The notes under the pieces are model-generated. The model saw only the letters and a program-made list of their open reading frames with translations, searched no databases and had not been told where the DNA came from. Shown one piece after another: positions 35,350-44,394 of a stretch of DNA of 64,000 bases. The DNA comes from Longispora sp040681875 (GTDB taxonomy: Bacteria; Actinomycetota; Actinomycetes; Mycobacteriales; Micromonosporaceae). The stretch spans positions 248,001-312,000 of the forward strand of contig NZ_JBFAZP010000008.1 in assembly GCF_040681875.1 (NCBI RefSeq), written 5' to 3'. The stretch's first letter is position 1. Every line of letters begins with the position of its first letter. A program made the position numbers and the translations under genes.

Positions 35350-36828
35350 GTGTCCACCCTGAGAGACCTCGTCGAGGAGCACACCGACCTCGAACAGCCC
35401 GACATCGACCACCTGCACCGCCTGGCCGGCGACTGGCAGCTCCTCTCGGACCTGTCCTTCGCCGACCTGCTGATGTGGGTACCGGTGGAGAACGGCGAGT
35501 TCCGGTGTGTCGCCCAGGTGCGCCCGACGACCGCCCCCACGGCCTACCTCGACGACCAGGTCGGCCACGTCCTCGGCGGCCCCGACGTCGCGCACCTCGC
35601 CGTCGCGCTCGACGAGGCCCGGATCTGGCGGGAGGGCGACCCGGTCTGGTACGGGGACACCCCGGCCCGGCGCGAGGCCATCCCGGTGCGCACGCCCGAC
35701 AGCGCCCGGGTGATCGCCCTGCTCGGCCGGGACACGAACCTGTCGACGGCCCGCACGCCCAGCCAGCTGGAACTCAACTACCTCACGACCGCCGACGACC
35801 TGACCCAGATGGTCGCGGACGGCACGTTCCCGCCGCCGCACCGGCCGGGGGAGACGACGAGCGCGCCCCGGGTCGGGGACGGCCTGATCCGGCTCGACGC
35901 GGACGGCAAGGTGGTCTACGCGAGCCCGAACGCGCAGTCGGCGTACCGGCGGATGGGTTTTCCGAGTCATCTCACGGGGGAGGACCTGGCGGCCCTGACC
36001 GGCCGGCTCGCCGACGACCCCCTGGAGGGCGGCGAGGCGGTCGAGCGGATCTTCGCGGCGCTGCGCGGGGAGTCGCCGGCCCGCAAGGAGATCGACGGCC
36101 GGGGCGCGACGCTGCTGCTCCGGGCCCTGCCGCTGCTGCCGGGCGGGCACCCGATCGGCGCGGTGGTGCTGTGCCGGGACATCACGGAGGTGCGCCGCAG
36201 GGACCGCGCGCTGGTCACCAAGGACGCGACGATCCGCGAGATCCACCACCGGGTGAAGAACAATCTCCAGACCGTGGCGGCGCTGCTGCGGCTCCAGGCC
36301 CGCCGGGTGGACTCGCCGCAGGCCAAGTCGGCGCTGGAGGAGTCGGTGCGCCGGGTCGCGTCGATCGCGCTGGTGCACGAGACCCTGTCGATGGCCTCGG
36401 ACGAGACGGTCGAGTTCGACACGATCGTGGACCGGGTGGCGTCGATGGCCGCCGAGCTGTCGGTGGCCGAGAGCCGGGTGACGATCCGCCGGGAGGGCAC
36501 GTTCGGGGTGCTGTCGGCCGAGATCGCCACCCCGCTGGTCATGGTCCTCAACGAGCTGTTGCAGAACGCCGTCGAGCACGCCTACGGCCCGGCCGAGCAG
36601 GGCGAGGTCGTCATCTCCGCGCACCGCTGGCGCCGGCAGCTGCACGTGACGGTGTCCGACTCGGGCCAGGGCCTGCCGGCCGACTTCGACCTGGACGCGT
36701 CCAAGCGCCTGGGCCTGCAGATCGTCCGGACCCTGGCCACGGGTGAGCTGCGCGGCACGATCGAACTCCGCAACCGCGTCGACTCGGGGATGGAGGCCGT
36801 CGTGGTGGTCCCCCTGAGCCGCCGGTAG
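35350..36828 (+). CDS. pdtaS: PdtaS-type sensor histidine kinase
   Basis: 492 aa soluble kinase: GAF-like N-terminal domain (about 15-150), PAS domain (about 175-285), HisKA_2 dimerisation domain with EIHHRVKNNLQT (phospho-acceptor H299 or H300), then an HATPase domain with NELLQNAVEHA and DSGQGLP. In mycobacteria PdtaS phosphorylates PdtaR, an RNA-binding ANTAR antiterminator; PdtaR is not in the window. It has no membrane segments, so it senses a cytoplasmic signal. The next gene is separated by about 200 bp. Confidence 0.92.
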   Translation: MSTLRDLVEEHTDLEQPDIDHLHRLAGDWQLLSDLSFADLLMWVPVENGEFRCVAQVRPTTAPTAYLDDQVGHVLGGPDVAHLAVALDEARIWREGDPVWYGDTPARREAIPVRTPDSARVIALLGRDTNLSTARTPSQLELNYLTTADDLTQMVADGTFPPPHRPGETTSAPRVGDGLIRLDADGKVVYASPNAQSAYRRMGFPSHLTGEDLAALTGRLADDPLEGGEAVERIFAALRGESPARKEIDGRGATLLLRALPLLPGGHPIGAVVLCRDITEVRRRDRALVTKDATIREIHHRVKNNLQTVAALLRLQARRVDSPQAKSALEESVRRVASIALVHETLSMASDETVEFDTIVDRVASMAAELSVAESRVTIRREGTFGVLSAEIATPLVMVLNELLQNAVEHAYGPAEQGEVVISAHRWRRQLHVTVSDSGQGLPADFDLDASKRLGLQIVRTLATGELRGTIELRNRVDSGMEAVVVVPLSRR

Positions 36829-37014
36829 AAGATCTTTCGACGGCTACGGGTGGGGCGGTCCCCGGAGGCGGAGGGGTTCGGTCGGATGTCACCGGCATGA
36901 GCCCCACCCGGCTGGGACCGTCCGCCCGGTGACCCGGCCGTCCCGGGACGACCGAGTGCCCCCGCCGCCCGGCCGGTCCCGCGCGTTCGCACCTCCCGGG
37001 CGTCCCCGGCGCGG

Positions 37015-37020
37015 GACAAT
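37015..37020 (+). promoter_or_regulatory. Leaderless-type -10 (GACAAT)
   Basis: GACAAT ends 6 bases before GTG 37027, matching TANNNT at five of six pattern-relevant positions counting the strong TATA-like AAT. Confidence 0.45.
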
Positions 37021-37026
37021 GTACCC

Positions 37027-37806
37027 GTGCGCGCCGAACTGCCAGGCCGCCTGACCCTGCCCTACTCCGAGCAGGGCGACCCGGCCGCGGTACCCGTCGT
37101 CCTCCTCCCGGGGGTCGGCGACTCCCACCGGGTGTTCGAGCCGCTGCTGGCCCACCTGCCGCCGGACATCCACGCGGTGGCCCTGACCCCGCGCGGCTGC
37201 GGCGACGCGACCCGGCCCCGGGACGGCTACGGCACCCCCGACCTGGCCGCCGACGTGGCGATGTTCCTCGACGTGCTCGGCCGGGACGACGCGGTCCTGG
37301 TGGGCGCGTCGAGCGGCGGGCTGGTCGCCCAGCGGTTCGCGGCCGACCGGCCGGGCCGGGTCCGGGGCCTGGTGCTCCTCGGCGCTCCGGTGACCCTGCG
37401 GGGCAACCCGGCGGTGGAGGAGTTCGGCGCGGGGTTCCTGACCGACCCGGTCGAGCCGGCGTACGTCCGTCGCATGTGGACGTCACTCTTCCGCGACCCG
37501 GTCCCCGACAACGTCCTGGACGTCCTCGTCGAGGAGAACCTCAAGGTCCCGGCCCGGGTGTGGCGCGCCCTCCTGGAGGGTCTGGTCGCCGATTCCTCGG
37601 CCGACGACCTGGCGAGGATCACCGCGCCGGTCCTGGCGCTCTGCGGGGACCGCGACCCGGTGCTGTCGTTGCCGGACCAGCGGGCCCGGGTGGCGGCCCT
37701 GCCCCGGGCGTCGCTCGTGGTGCTGCCCGACGCCGGCCACTGCTTCTATGTGGAGGAACCGGCCCGCCCGGCGCGGGAGCTCACGGCTTTCGTGCGATCC
37801 CTGTGA
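37027..37806 (+). CDS. Alpha/beta-fold hydrolase
   Basis: 259 aa. The nucleophile elbow is VGASSGG, the acid is in CGDRDPV and the catalytic His in DAGHCFYVEEP, the complete triad of the esterase/lipase/epoxide-hydrolase group. The oxyanion region is VLLPGVGDS. There is no signal peptide. The substrate is unknown. GTG 37027 is supported by a -10 six bases upstream. Two hairpins separate it from the convergent protease gene. Confidence 0.9.
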   Translation: MRAELPGRLTLPYSEQGDPAAVPVVLLPGVGDSHRVFEPLLAHLPPDIHAVALTPRGCGDATRPRDGYGTPDLAADVAMFLDVLGRDDAVLVGASSGGLVAQRFAADRPGRVRGLVLLGAPVTLRGNPAVEEFGAGFLTDPVEPAYVRRMWTSLFRDPVPDNVLDVLVEENLKVPARVWRALLEGLVADSSADDLARITAPVLALCGDRDPVLSLPDQRARVAALPRASLVVLPDAGHCFYVEEPARPARELTAFVRSL

Positions 37807-37856
37807 CCGGCGGGGCCGGCCTCGCACCCGGCCCCGCTGCCACCCCCCGGACGCGC

Positions 37857-37894
37857 GACAGCCCCTGCCGGGTGGAGGTCCGGCAGGGGCTGTC
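37857..37894 (+). terminator. Terminator after the hydrolase gene
   Basis: Perfect 15-bp stem GACAGCCCCTGCCGG / CCGGCAGGGGCTGTC with an 8-base loop, 50 bases past the hydrolase stop. Confidence 0.8.
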
Positions 37895-37909
37895 ACCCTG
37901 TTGCCCCGC

Positions 37910-37939
37910 GGGTGAGGGCGCTCTCGGTCGCCCTCACCC
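37910..37939 (-). terminator. Terminator after the protease gene
   Basis: GGGTGAGGGCG / CGCCCTCACCC, 11 bp with an 8-base loop, 23 bases beyond the protease stop on the minus strand. Confidence 0.72.
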
Positions 37940-37961
37940 GGGGAGGTGAGGCATCAGGCGG

Positions 37962-40900
37962 TCAGCACGCTCCGGCGTCCGACCAGACGGCCCACGACTG
38001 CGGGGCGCCCGGCTCGGCTCCGGTGGAGTACCAGGTGGAGGTCCACTTGTGGCCGTTGTAGCTGACCACGTCACCCGGCACGTAGCCCTGGCTGGCAGAC
38101 CAGGCGGGGAGCCCGCCACAGCCGCCGGGGCCGGTGCCCGTCACGGTCAGGGTGTAGGTGGCCGAGTGCGTCGCGCTCGTCCCCGTCCCGGTGACCGTGA
38201 CCGTGTAGACGCCGGCCGGCGTGCTGGCCGACGTGGCGATCGTCAGGCTCGACGAGGAGCCGGACTGCACCGACGACGGGCTGAAGCTCGCCGTGGCGCC
38301 GCTCGGCAGACCCGAGGCGCTGAACGTCACGGTCTGCGCGCTGCCCGCGGTGGTCGTGGTGCCCACCGTGGACGTGACCGACGCGCCGGCCTGCGCGGAG
38401 CCCGAGGTCGGGTTCAGCGCGACCGAGAAGTCGTTGGCCACGGTGCCGACCGTCAGCGTGTAGCTCGCGGTCCGGGTGACGGATCCGCTGCCGGTGACGG
38501 TCACGGTGTACGAACCGGCCGGCGTCGAGGCGCTGGTCTGGATCGACAGTGCCGAGGAGCCGCCGGACTGCACCGACGACGGGTTGAAGGTGGCGGTGGC
38601 CCCGCTGGGCAGGCCGGAGGCGGTCAGGGTGACCGTCTGGGCCGTGCCGGAGGTCGTGGCCGTGCTCACCGTGCTGGAGACCGAGCCGCCCGGCTGGGTG
38701 TTGCCCGAGTTCGGGCTGACCGAGACCGAGAAGTCGTTCGTCTGGGTGCCGCCGACGGCGAGCTTCCAGATGGCGTACGCGACACCGTCCGCGCCCCGGT
38801 TCAGGGCGGTCGGGTTGATGTTGCTGGTGGTGTCACACGAGGAGTGGTAGCAGGGGTCGTACGCGGCGTTGGCCGAGCCGCCCCACTTGGTGGCCTGTGC
38901 CGAGGTCTTCCGCGCGCTCGCACCGGTGGCGTAACCCGAGGTCGGGATGCCGCCCTGCTGGAACGAGTAGTCGTCGGAACGGCCCTGGCCCTCGACGTTC
39001 TCCTCCGGCGCCAGGTTCAGCGACGCCCAGTACTCGCGCAACGGGGTGGCCGTCGTCGAGTTGACGTTGTTGATGAAGTACCCGGCGTTGGTGGAGGCGA
39101 TCATGTCGAAGTTGTAGTAGCCCTTGATGGCCGCCTTCGCGCTCGCCGACAGGGAGTTGACGTAGTGCTTGGAGCCGTTGAGCCCCTGCTCCTCGTCCGT
39201 CCACCAGCCGAACCGCACGTGCTTGGTCATGGTCGGGTTCTGCGCGGCCAGGACCAGCGCGTTCTCCAGCAGTACCGCCGAGCCGGAGCCGTTGTCGTTG
39301 ATGCCCGGGCCCGCGCTGACGCCGTCGAGGTGCGCACCGAACATGACGGTGTTGTTGACGTCACCGCCCGGCCAGTCGGCGATCAGGTTGTTCGACACGT
39401 AGGTGCAGCTGGTGCACTGCTGCTCGGTGACCGTGTAGCCGGCCGCCTGGAGCTTGCCCTTCACGTAGGCCAGCGACTGGGTGTACCCGGCCGAGCCCGC
39501 GCGCCGGTTGCCGCCGTTCTGCGAGGCGATCGTGTTGAACTGGGTGAGGTGCGCCTGGACCTTCGCGACGTCGATGTCCGGCGCGTTCGGGTTCGGGTTC
39601 ACCGTGCCGACGGTCAGGTTGTACGTGGCGGTGTGCGTGACACTGCCGGTACCGGTGACCGTGACCGTGTAGCTGCCCGGGGTCGCCGAGGTCGACGCGG
39701 TGAGGCGCAGGCTGGACGAGGAGCCGGAGGTGACCGACGCCGGGGTGAAGGCCGCGGTGACGCCGGCCGGCAGGCCCGAGGCGGTCAGGTTGACCGTCTG
39801 CGCGCTGCCCGTGGTGGTCGTGGTGCCGACCGTGGTGGTGACGTTCGACCCCGGCTGCACGGAACCCGAGGACGGGCTCAGCGAGATGGAGAAGTCGTTC
39901 GCCGGGGTGGTGCCGCAGACGGCCTCACCGGACTGGGCCGGGACGGAGACGGCGAGCCACGCGGCCTTGACCGTGGCGCACTCGGTGCCGCCCGGGTAGA
40001 GGTTCGCGGCGGCCTGCACGGTCGCCTTGCGGACCGTGGCGTGCACCCAGGTCGAGCCCTTGGTCAGCAGCGCGGTGTGGAAGATCTTGCCGGCCTTCTG
40101 GATGCCGATGCCCGTGATGGACGCCGGTCCGCCGGAGCAGATCGGGCTGTTCGGCTTGCCGCCACCGGGGGCGGAACCCTCGGCGAGCAGGTAGAACCAG
40201 TGGTTCTGCGGGCCGGCCGCCGCGTGCACCTCGGTGTTGGGGATCGAGGAGCTGTAACAGTTCGGGTCGCCGCCGACGAGCGACGGGTTGTACATCTTCC
40301 GGATCGGCCCGCTGCCGACCAGGTCGACCTCCTCGCCGACGTCGTAGTCCGGCGGGTCGTTCGGGTTGTTGGCGTAGGCCTCGGTGAGCGCGCCGAAGAT
40401 GTCACCGGTGGACTCGTTCAGGCCGCCGGTCTCGTTGCCCGAGCCGCCCTGTCCGGTGCCCGAGAACTGGAAGATCGCGTGCCCGTACTCGTGCGCGACC
40501 ACGTCGATCGGGGTGGCCTGCTTGGTGTTGGCCTGGTTGTGGCCGAAGTTGGTGTAGCTGCCGTTCCAGAACGCGTTGACGTCCGCGAGGCCGACCCGGG
40601 CCGGGAACGCCCCGCCGGAGCCGTTGAAGCCGTTGCGGCCCAGCCACTGGCTGGCCATGTCCCATTCCTTCTGGGCGGCGTACAGCGCGTCGACGCAGGC
40701 GGTCTCCAGGTTGGTGCCCTGGCCGTTGCCCCACGCGTCGTCGGTGCCGGTGTAGGCGGTGCCGCCCTGGCCACCACAGCGCAGGCTGCTGCGGGTGGTG
40801 TCGGTCATCGACCACGAGGTACCGGAGCCGCTGGTGTTGATCGTGACGTTGCCGTTGAAGTATCCGTTGCCGGTGCCGGCCTTGACGTCGTCGTACTTGT

Positions 40901-41459
40901 CGGCGACGGCCCCGGTCCGGGCGTCGACGTAGACGTGCAGGTTGCTCGGCGCGGTGGCGGTCCGTCCGGCGACGGTGGTCGACCACACGAGGCGCGGGTT
41001 GTCGCCGGCGAGCACCGACAGCACCGGGGCGCTGACGTCGGTGACCTGGGCGAGCTGGGCCTTCGCGGTCGCGGCCGCGGCGGCGGCGGTCACGGTGGGC
41101 TGGGTGCCGACGGTGATCCGGGCGGTCGGCGAGGCGTTGACGCCCCGGACCTTCCCGTCGGTGTCGGTGGTGACGACCGCGTCCCCGCCGATGACCGGCA
41201 GGCCACGGTAGGTGCGCTCGTAGGCGTTGTAGAAGAGACCGCGCTCGCCCGCGACGGACTTGGTCCGGCGGAGGCTCTCGCCGGGGCCCTTGGCGAGCCC
41301 GTCGAGGCCCGAGTCCGCTGCCACGTCGGCGGCGGACACGGCGCGATTCGCGAGATCGACCGCTGATGGACTGGGGATGGCGGCAGCGCTTGAGGGGATG
41401 ATCTGCGCGGTCGCGGCTACGATGCCGATCCCGAGCAAGATCGTTGCTGTCCGTTTCAC
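37962..41459 (-). CDS. Secreted M4 + M28 dual metalloprotease with Ig-like repeats and C-terminal chitin-binding-type module
   Basis: 1165 aa. A signal peptide (about 1-27) and an FTP/PepSY-like propeptide (about 30-190) lead into an M4 thermolysin-like domain (about 195-515): HEYGH at 323-327, zinc Glu in GLNESTGDIFG (E349) and the active-site His in VHAAAGPQNH (H412). An Ig-like repeat (about 522-617) links to an M28 aminopeptidase (about 628-902) with ligands H710 (AHLD), D722 (NDNGSG), E756/E757, D785 (NFDM) and H872 (CYHSSCD). Two more Ig-like repeats (about 909-1005 and 1010-1106) and a Trp-rich module (1115-1165: VPGDVVSYNGHKWTSTW) of the ChiC/CBM5-12 type finish it. It should cut proteins internally and trim ends while bound to a polysaccharide surface. 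GTG 41459 has AGGAG 7 bases upstream. Confidence 0.92.
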   Translation of the reverse strand: MKRTATILLGIGIVAATAQIIPSSAAAIPSPSAVDLANRAVSAADVAADSGLDGLAKGPGESLRRTKSVAGERGLFYNAYERTYRGLPVIGGDAVVTTDTDGKVRGVNASPTARITVGTQPTVTAAAAAATAKAQLAQVTDVSAPVLSVLAGDNPRLVWSTTVAGRTATAPSNLHVYVDARTGAVADKYDDVKAGTGNGYFNGNVTINTSGSGTSWSMTDTTRSSLRCGGQGGTAYTGTDDAWGNGQGTNLETACVDALYAAQKEWDMASQWLGRNGFNGSGGAFPARVGLADVNAFWNGSYTNFGHNQANTKQATPIDVVAHEYGHAIFQFSGTGQGGSGNETGGLNESTGDIFGALTEAYANNPNDPPDYDVGEEVDLVGSGPIRKMYNPSLVGGDPNCYSSSIPNTEVHAAAGPQNHWFYLLAEGSAPGGGKPNSPICSGGPASITGIGIQKAGKIFHTALLTKGSTWVHATVRKATVQAAANLYPGGTECATVKAAWLAVSVPAQSGEAVCGTTPANDFSISLSPSSGSVQPGSNVTTTVGTTTTTGSAQTVNLTASGLPAGVTAAFTPASVTSGSSSSLRLTASTSATPGSYTVTVTGTGSVTHTATYNLTVGTVNPNPNAPDIDVAKVQAHLTQFNTIASQNGGNRRAGSAGYTQSLAYVKGKLQAAGYTVTEQQCTSCTYVSNNLIADWPGGDVNNTVMFGAHLDGVSAGPGINDNGSGSAVLLENALVLAAQNPTMTKHVRFGWWTDEEQGLNGSKHYVNSLSASAKAAIKGYYNFDMIASTNAGYFINNVNSTTATPLREYWASLNLAPEENVEGQGRSDDYSFQQGGIPTSGYATGASARKTSAQATKWGGSANAAYDPCYHSSCDTTSNINPTALNRGADGVAYAIWKLAVGGTQTNDFSVSVSPNSGNTQPGGSVSSTVSTATTSGTAQTVTLTASGLPSGATATFNPSSVQSGGSSALSIQTSASTPAGSYTVTVTGSGSVTRTASYTLTVGTVANDFSVALNPTSGSAQAGASVTSTVGTTTTAGSAQTVTFSASGLPSGATASFSPSSVQSGSSSSLTIATSASTPAGVYTVTVTGTGTSATHSATYTLTVTGTGPGGCGGLPAWSASQGYVPGDVVSYNGHKWTSTWYSTGAEPGAPQSWAVWSDAGAC

Positions 41460-41475
41460 TGAGGTGCTCCTAGGC

Positions 41476-41534
41476 GACTGTTATCTGTGTAACTGTCAGC
41501 ACCAAATAAATAAGACTGTTAACAGATCGGTCAA
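41476..41534 (-). promoter_or_regulatory. AT-rich protease promoter with palindrome in the spacer
   Basis: On the minus strand TTGACC (41529-41534), a 16-base spacer and TATTTA (41507-41512). The palindrome CTGTTAACAG (41516-41525) fills the spacer, and GACTGTTA recurs at 41476-41483, 38 bases from its copy at 41514-41521. This suggests repressor sites. The region is far richer in A+T than its surroundings. Confidence 0.6.
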
Positions 41535-41785
41535 TGCCGATCCACCCTTGACGGACCCTTGCGCGGCGTCCAACTCGGCTCGGACCGGCTGTTTTCGCAC
41601 CTCACAGCCCCGGACGAACCGGGCCGCCGACGCGCCCGCGCCCCCGGGGCCGCACCGGTCCCCGCCCCGACCCGCGACCCCGGGACCGCCCCATCCCGCC
41701 AGGGCGGCCGAAGCCGGCGACCATCCACGCCCAGTGACCGGGACCATACTGGTGCGCGACGGCCCGACGTGCGACGATGGCCACC

Positions 41786-41872
41786 ATGTACGCCGCCCTG
41801 CGCCGCCGCCTCGTGGTCCGCCGCCACGTGGACTACGGCCGCGTGCGCAGCGCCATCTGTCCGGCCCTGTAG
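41786..41872 (+). CDS. Putative leader peptide of the sulfate-assimilation operon
   Basis: 28 codons from ATG 41786 (an in-frame ATG at 41777 would add three): MYAALRRRLVVRRHVDYG, then a short tail ending in SAICPAL. The core RRHVDxxRVxSAIC is the recurrent actinobacterial putative-leader-peptide motif found upstream of sulfur genes, with a late cysteine codon. It lies 98 bases before sirA and is followed by a hairpin. Control of sirA by translation of this peptide, perhaps sensing cysteine, is inferred from the family. Confidence 0.75.
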   Translation: MYAALRRRLVVRRHVDYGRVRSAICPAL

Positions 41873-41892
41873 ACGCCGCCCGCAATTTCCTC

Positions 41893-41916
41893 GCCGGGCG
41901 CGCGGTTCGCGCCGGC
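41893..41916 (+). promoter_or_regulatory. Hairpin between leader peptide and sirA
   Basis: An imperfect stem built from GCCGGGCGCG and CGCGCCGGC around CGGTT, starting 21 bases after the leader-peptide stop. It could be an attenuator; there is no T tract. Confidence 0.45.
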
Positions 41917-41969
41917 AACTTCGCAACTCGGCACAGACCGTGCGCCTCTCCGTATCCAGGAGACGCAGC

Positions 41970-43646
41970 ATGACGACCAGAGCCAAGGGACAGGGCCAAT
42001 GGGCCCTCGGATACCGCGAACCGCTCAACCCCAACGAGCGGATGAAGAAGGACGACGACGGGCTGAACGTCCGTGCCCGGGTCGAGAACGTGTACCAGTA
42101 CACCGGTTTCGCCGGGATCGACCCTTCCGACCTGCGGGGCCGTCTGCGCTGGTGGGGTCTCTACACCCAGCGCAAGCCCGGGATCGACGGCGGCAAGACG
42201 GCCGTCCTGGAGCCGCACGAGCTCGAGGACGAGTACTTCATGCTCCGGGTCCGGATCGACGGCGGCCAGCTGTCCCTGGAGCAGTTGCGCGTCATCGCCG
42301 ACATCTCCGTGAAGTACGCCCGCAGCTCCGCCGACCTCACCGACCGGCAGAACATCCAGCTGCACTGGATCCGGATCGAGGACGTCCCGGCGATCTGGAA
42401 GGCGCTGGAGGCCGTCGGCCTGTCCACCCAGGAGGCGTGCGGCGACGTCCCCCGGGTCATCGTCGGCAGCCCGGTGGCCGGGGTCTCCGCCGACGAGGTG
42501 ATCGACCCGACCGACGTGATCCGCGAGATCGAACGGCGCTTCGTCGGCAACCCCGAGTTCTCGAACCTGCCCCGCAAGTTCAAGTCCTCGATCTCCTGGC
42601 TGCCGGACGTGCCCTACGAGGTCAACGACGTGGCCTTCGTCGGCAGCGTGCACCCCGACCACGGCCCGGGCTTCGACCTGTGGGTCGGCGGCGGCCTGGC
42701 GGTCAACCCGATGCTGGCCAAGCGGCTCGGTGTCTGGGTGCCGCTGAACGAGATCCCCGAGGTCTGGTCCGGCGTGATCGGGATCTTCCGCGACTACGGC
42801 TACCGCCGGCTGCGCACCAAGGCCCGGCTGAAGTTCCTGGTCAACGACTGGGGCGTGGCGAAGTTCCGCGACGTCCTGGAGAACGAGTACCTCAAGCGCA
42901 AGCTCTCCGACGGGCCCCCGCCGGTGCTCCCGGAGCGCCCGATCGACCACATCGGCGCCGCCCCGCAGGTCGACGGCAACTTCTACCTGGGCGTCGCGCC
43001 GGTGGTCGGCCGGGTGTCGGGCGAGAAGCTGCACGCGCTGGCCGACGTGCTCGAAAGGCACAACCTCCGACGAGTACGCACGACGGCGTACCAGAAACTC
43101 CTCGTTCTGGACATTCCCCCGGCCGCCGTGGACACCGTCGCGGCCGAGCTCGACGGGCTGGGCCTGAGCAGCCGGCCCTCCACCTGGCGGCGCGCGACGA
43201 TGGCGTGCACCGGCATCGAGTACTGCAAGCTCGCCATCGTCGAGACCAAGGGCACCGCCGAGAAGCTGATCAACGAGCTGGAGTCCCGGCTCGGGAACGT
43301 CGACGCTGACATCTCGATCAACATCAACGGCTGCCCGAACGCCTGCGCCCGGACCCAGGTCGCCGACATCGGCCTGAAGGGGATCCTGCTCGGCGGCAAG
43401 GAGGGCTTCCAGCTGCACCTCGGCGGCGGGCTGGCCGTCTCGGCCGGCGCGTGGGCCGAGGACCCCGACGACCCCGACGCCGTCCCGACCGGCGGCCTGG
43501 GCCGCAAACTGCGCGGGCTGAAGTCCACCGCCGAGGACCTGCCCGACTACGTCGAACGCCTGACCCGCCGCTACCTGGACGCCCGCTCCGACGGCGAGAC
43601 CTTCGCCGCCTGGGTGGCCCGCGCCGAAGAGGAGGCACTGGCATGA
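41970..43646 (+). CDS. sirA: Ferredoxin-dependent sulfite reductase (SirA/NirA)
   Basis: 558 aa. It reduces sulfite to sulfide with six electrons from ferredoxin, using siroheme and a [4Fe-4S] cluster. Cluster/siroheme cysteines are in MACTGIEYCKLA and NGCPNACAR. Tyr65 (WWGLYTQR) and Cys157 (TQEACGD) are 92 residues apart, exactly as the covalently linked Tyr69/Cys161 pair near the siroheme of the M. tuberculosis enzyme, supporting sulfite rather than nitrite as substrate. ATG 41970 has AGGAG 8 bases upstream. Its stop overlaps the cysH start (ATGA). Confidence 0.95.
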   Translation: MTTRAKGQGQWALGYREPLNPNERMKKDDDGLNVRARVENVYQYTGFAGIDPSDLRGRLRWWGLYTQRKPGIDGGKTAVLEPHELEDEYFMLRVRIDGGQLSLEQLRVIADISVKYARSSADLTDRQNIQLHWIRIEDVPAIWKALEAVGLSTQEACGDVPRVIVGSPVAGVSADEVIDPTDVIREIERRFVGNPEFSNLPRKFKSSISWLPDVPYEVNDVAFVGSVHPDHGPGFDLWVGGGLAVNPMLAKRLGVWVPLNEIPEVWSGVIGIFRDYGYRRLRTKARLKFLVNDWGVAKFRDVLENEYLKRKLSDGPPPVLPERPIDHIGAAPQVDGNFYLGVAPVVGRVSGEKLHALADVLERHNLRRVRTTAYQKLLVLDIPPAAVDTVAAELDGLGLSSRPSTWRRATMACTGIEYCKLAIVETKGTAEKLINELESRLGNVDADISININGCPNACARTQVADIGLKGILLGGKEGFQLHLGGGLAVSAGAWAEDPDDPDAVPTGGLGRKLRGLKSTAEDLPDYVERLTRRYLDARSDGETFAAWVARAEEEALA

Positions 43647-44332
43647 CCGCCGCCTTAGAGAAGCTGGCCTACAAGGCCGGCAACGACCTGGAGGAAGCCA
43701 CCGCCGAGGAGATCGTCACCTGGGCCGTGGAACAGTTCGGCCCGAAGTTCTGCGTGACCAGCTCGTTCGCCGACGCGCTCCTGGCACACGTCGTGTCCCG
43801 GGTCGCGCCCGGCGTGGACGTGATCTTCCTGGACACCGGCCTGCACTTCGCCGAGACCCTGGACGTGCGCGACCGGGCGGTCCGGAGCCTGCCGATCACG
43901 GTGAAGTCCGTCCCGCCGCAGCGCACCGTCGGCCAGCAGGACGGCGACCACGGGCCCCGGCTGTTCCACCGCGACCCGAACCAGTGCTGCCACCTGCGCA
44001 AGGTCGAGCCGCTCATCCGGGCCCTCGACCCGTACGTGGCCTGGGCCACCGGCCTGCGCCGCGACGAGGGCCCGACCCGCGCCGACACCGCCGTCGTCGC
44101 CTACGACTACGAGCGCGAGAAGGTCAAGATCGCGCCGCTGGCCCGGTGGACGGCAGCCGACGCGGACGCCTACATCGCGCTGCACGACGTACCCGTGAAC
44201 GCGCTCATCGACCAGGGCTTCCCCTCGATCGGCTGCTGGCCGTGCACCCGGGCCGTCGCGCCCGGGGAGGACCCGCGCGCGGGCCGGTGGGCGATGTTCG
44301 AGGAGAAGACCGAGTGCGGCATCCACCAGTAG
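43643..44332 (+). CDS. cysH: Adenylyl-sulfate (APS) reductase, thioredoxin-dependent
   Basis: 229 aa PP-loop enzyme reducing activated sulfate to sulfite, which SirA then reduces. The [4Fe-4S] signature of APS-type enzymes is complete: NQCCHLRK and GCWPCTR. The catalytic cysteine is in the C-terminal KTECGIH. Cluster-free PAPS reductases lack the CC/CXXC set, so APS is the likely substrate. The start overlaps the sirA stop. The APS-forming genes (cysDN) are not in the window. Confidence 0.95.
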   Translation: MTAALEKLAYKAGNDLEEATAEEIVTWAVEQFGPKFCVTSSFADALLAHVVSRVAPGVDVIFLDTGLHFAETLDVRDRAVRSLPITVKSVPPQRTVGQQDGDHGPRLFHRDPNQCCHLRKVEPLIRALDPYVAWATGLRRDEGPTRADTAVVAYDYEREKVKIAPLARWTAADADAYIALHDVPVNALIDQGFPSIGCWPCTRAVAPGEDPRAGRWAMFEEKTECGIHQ

Positions 44333-44394
44333 GGTCGCCGTCGCCGGCCCTCGACGGGGCCGGTAGGCAGCCCTCCGGTGGCCCGGCGTCGGAC

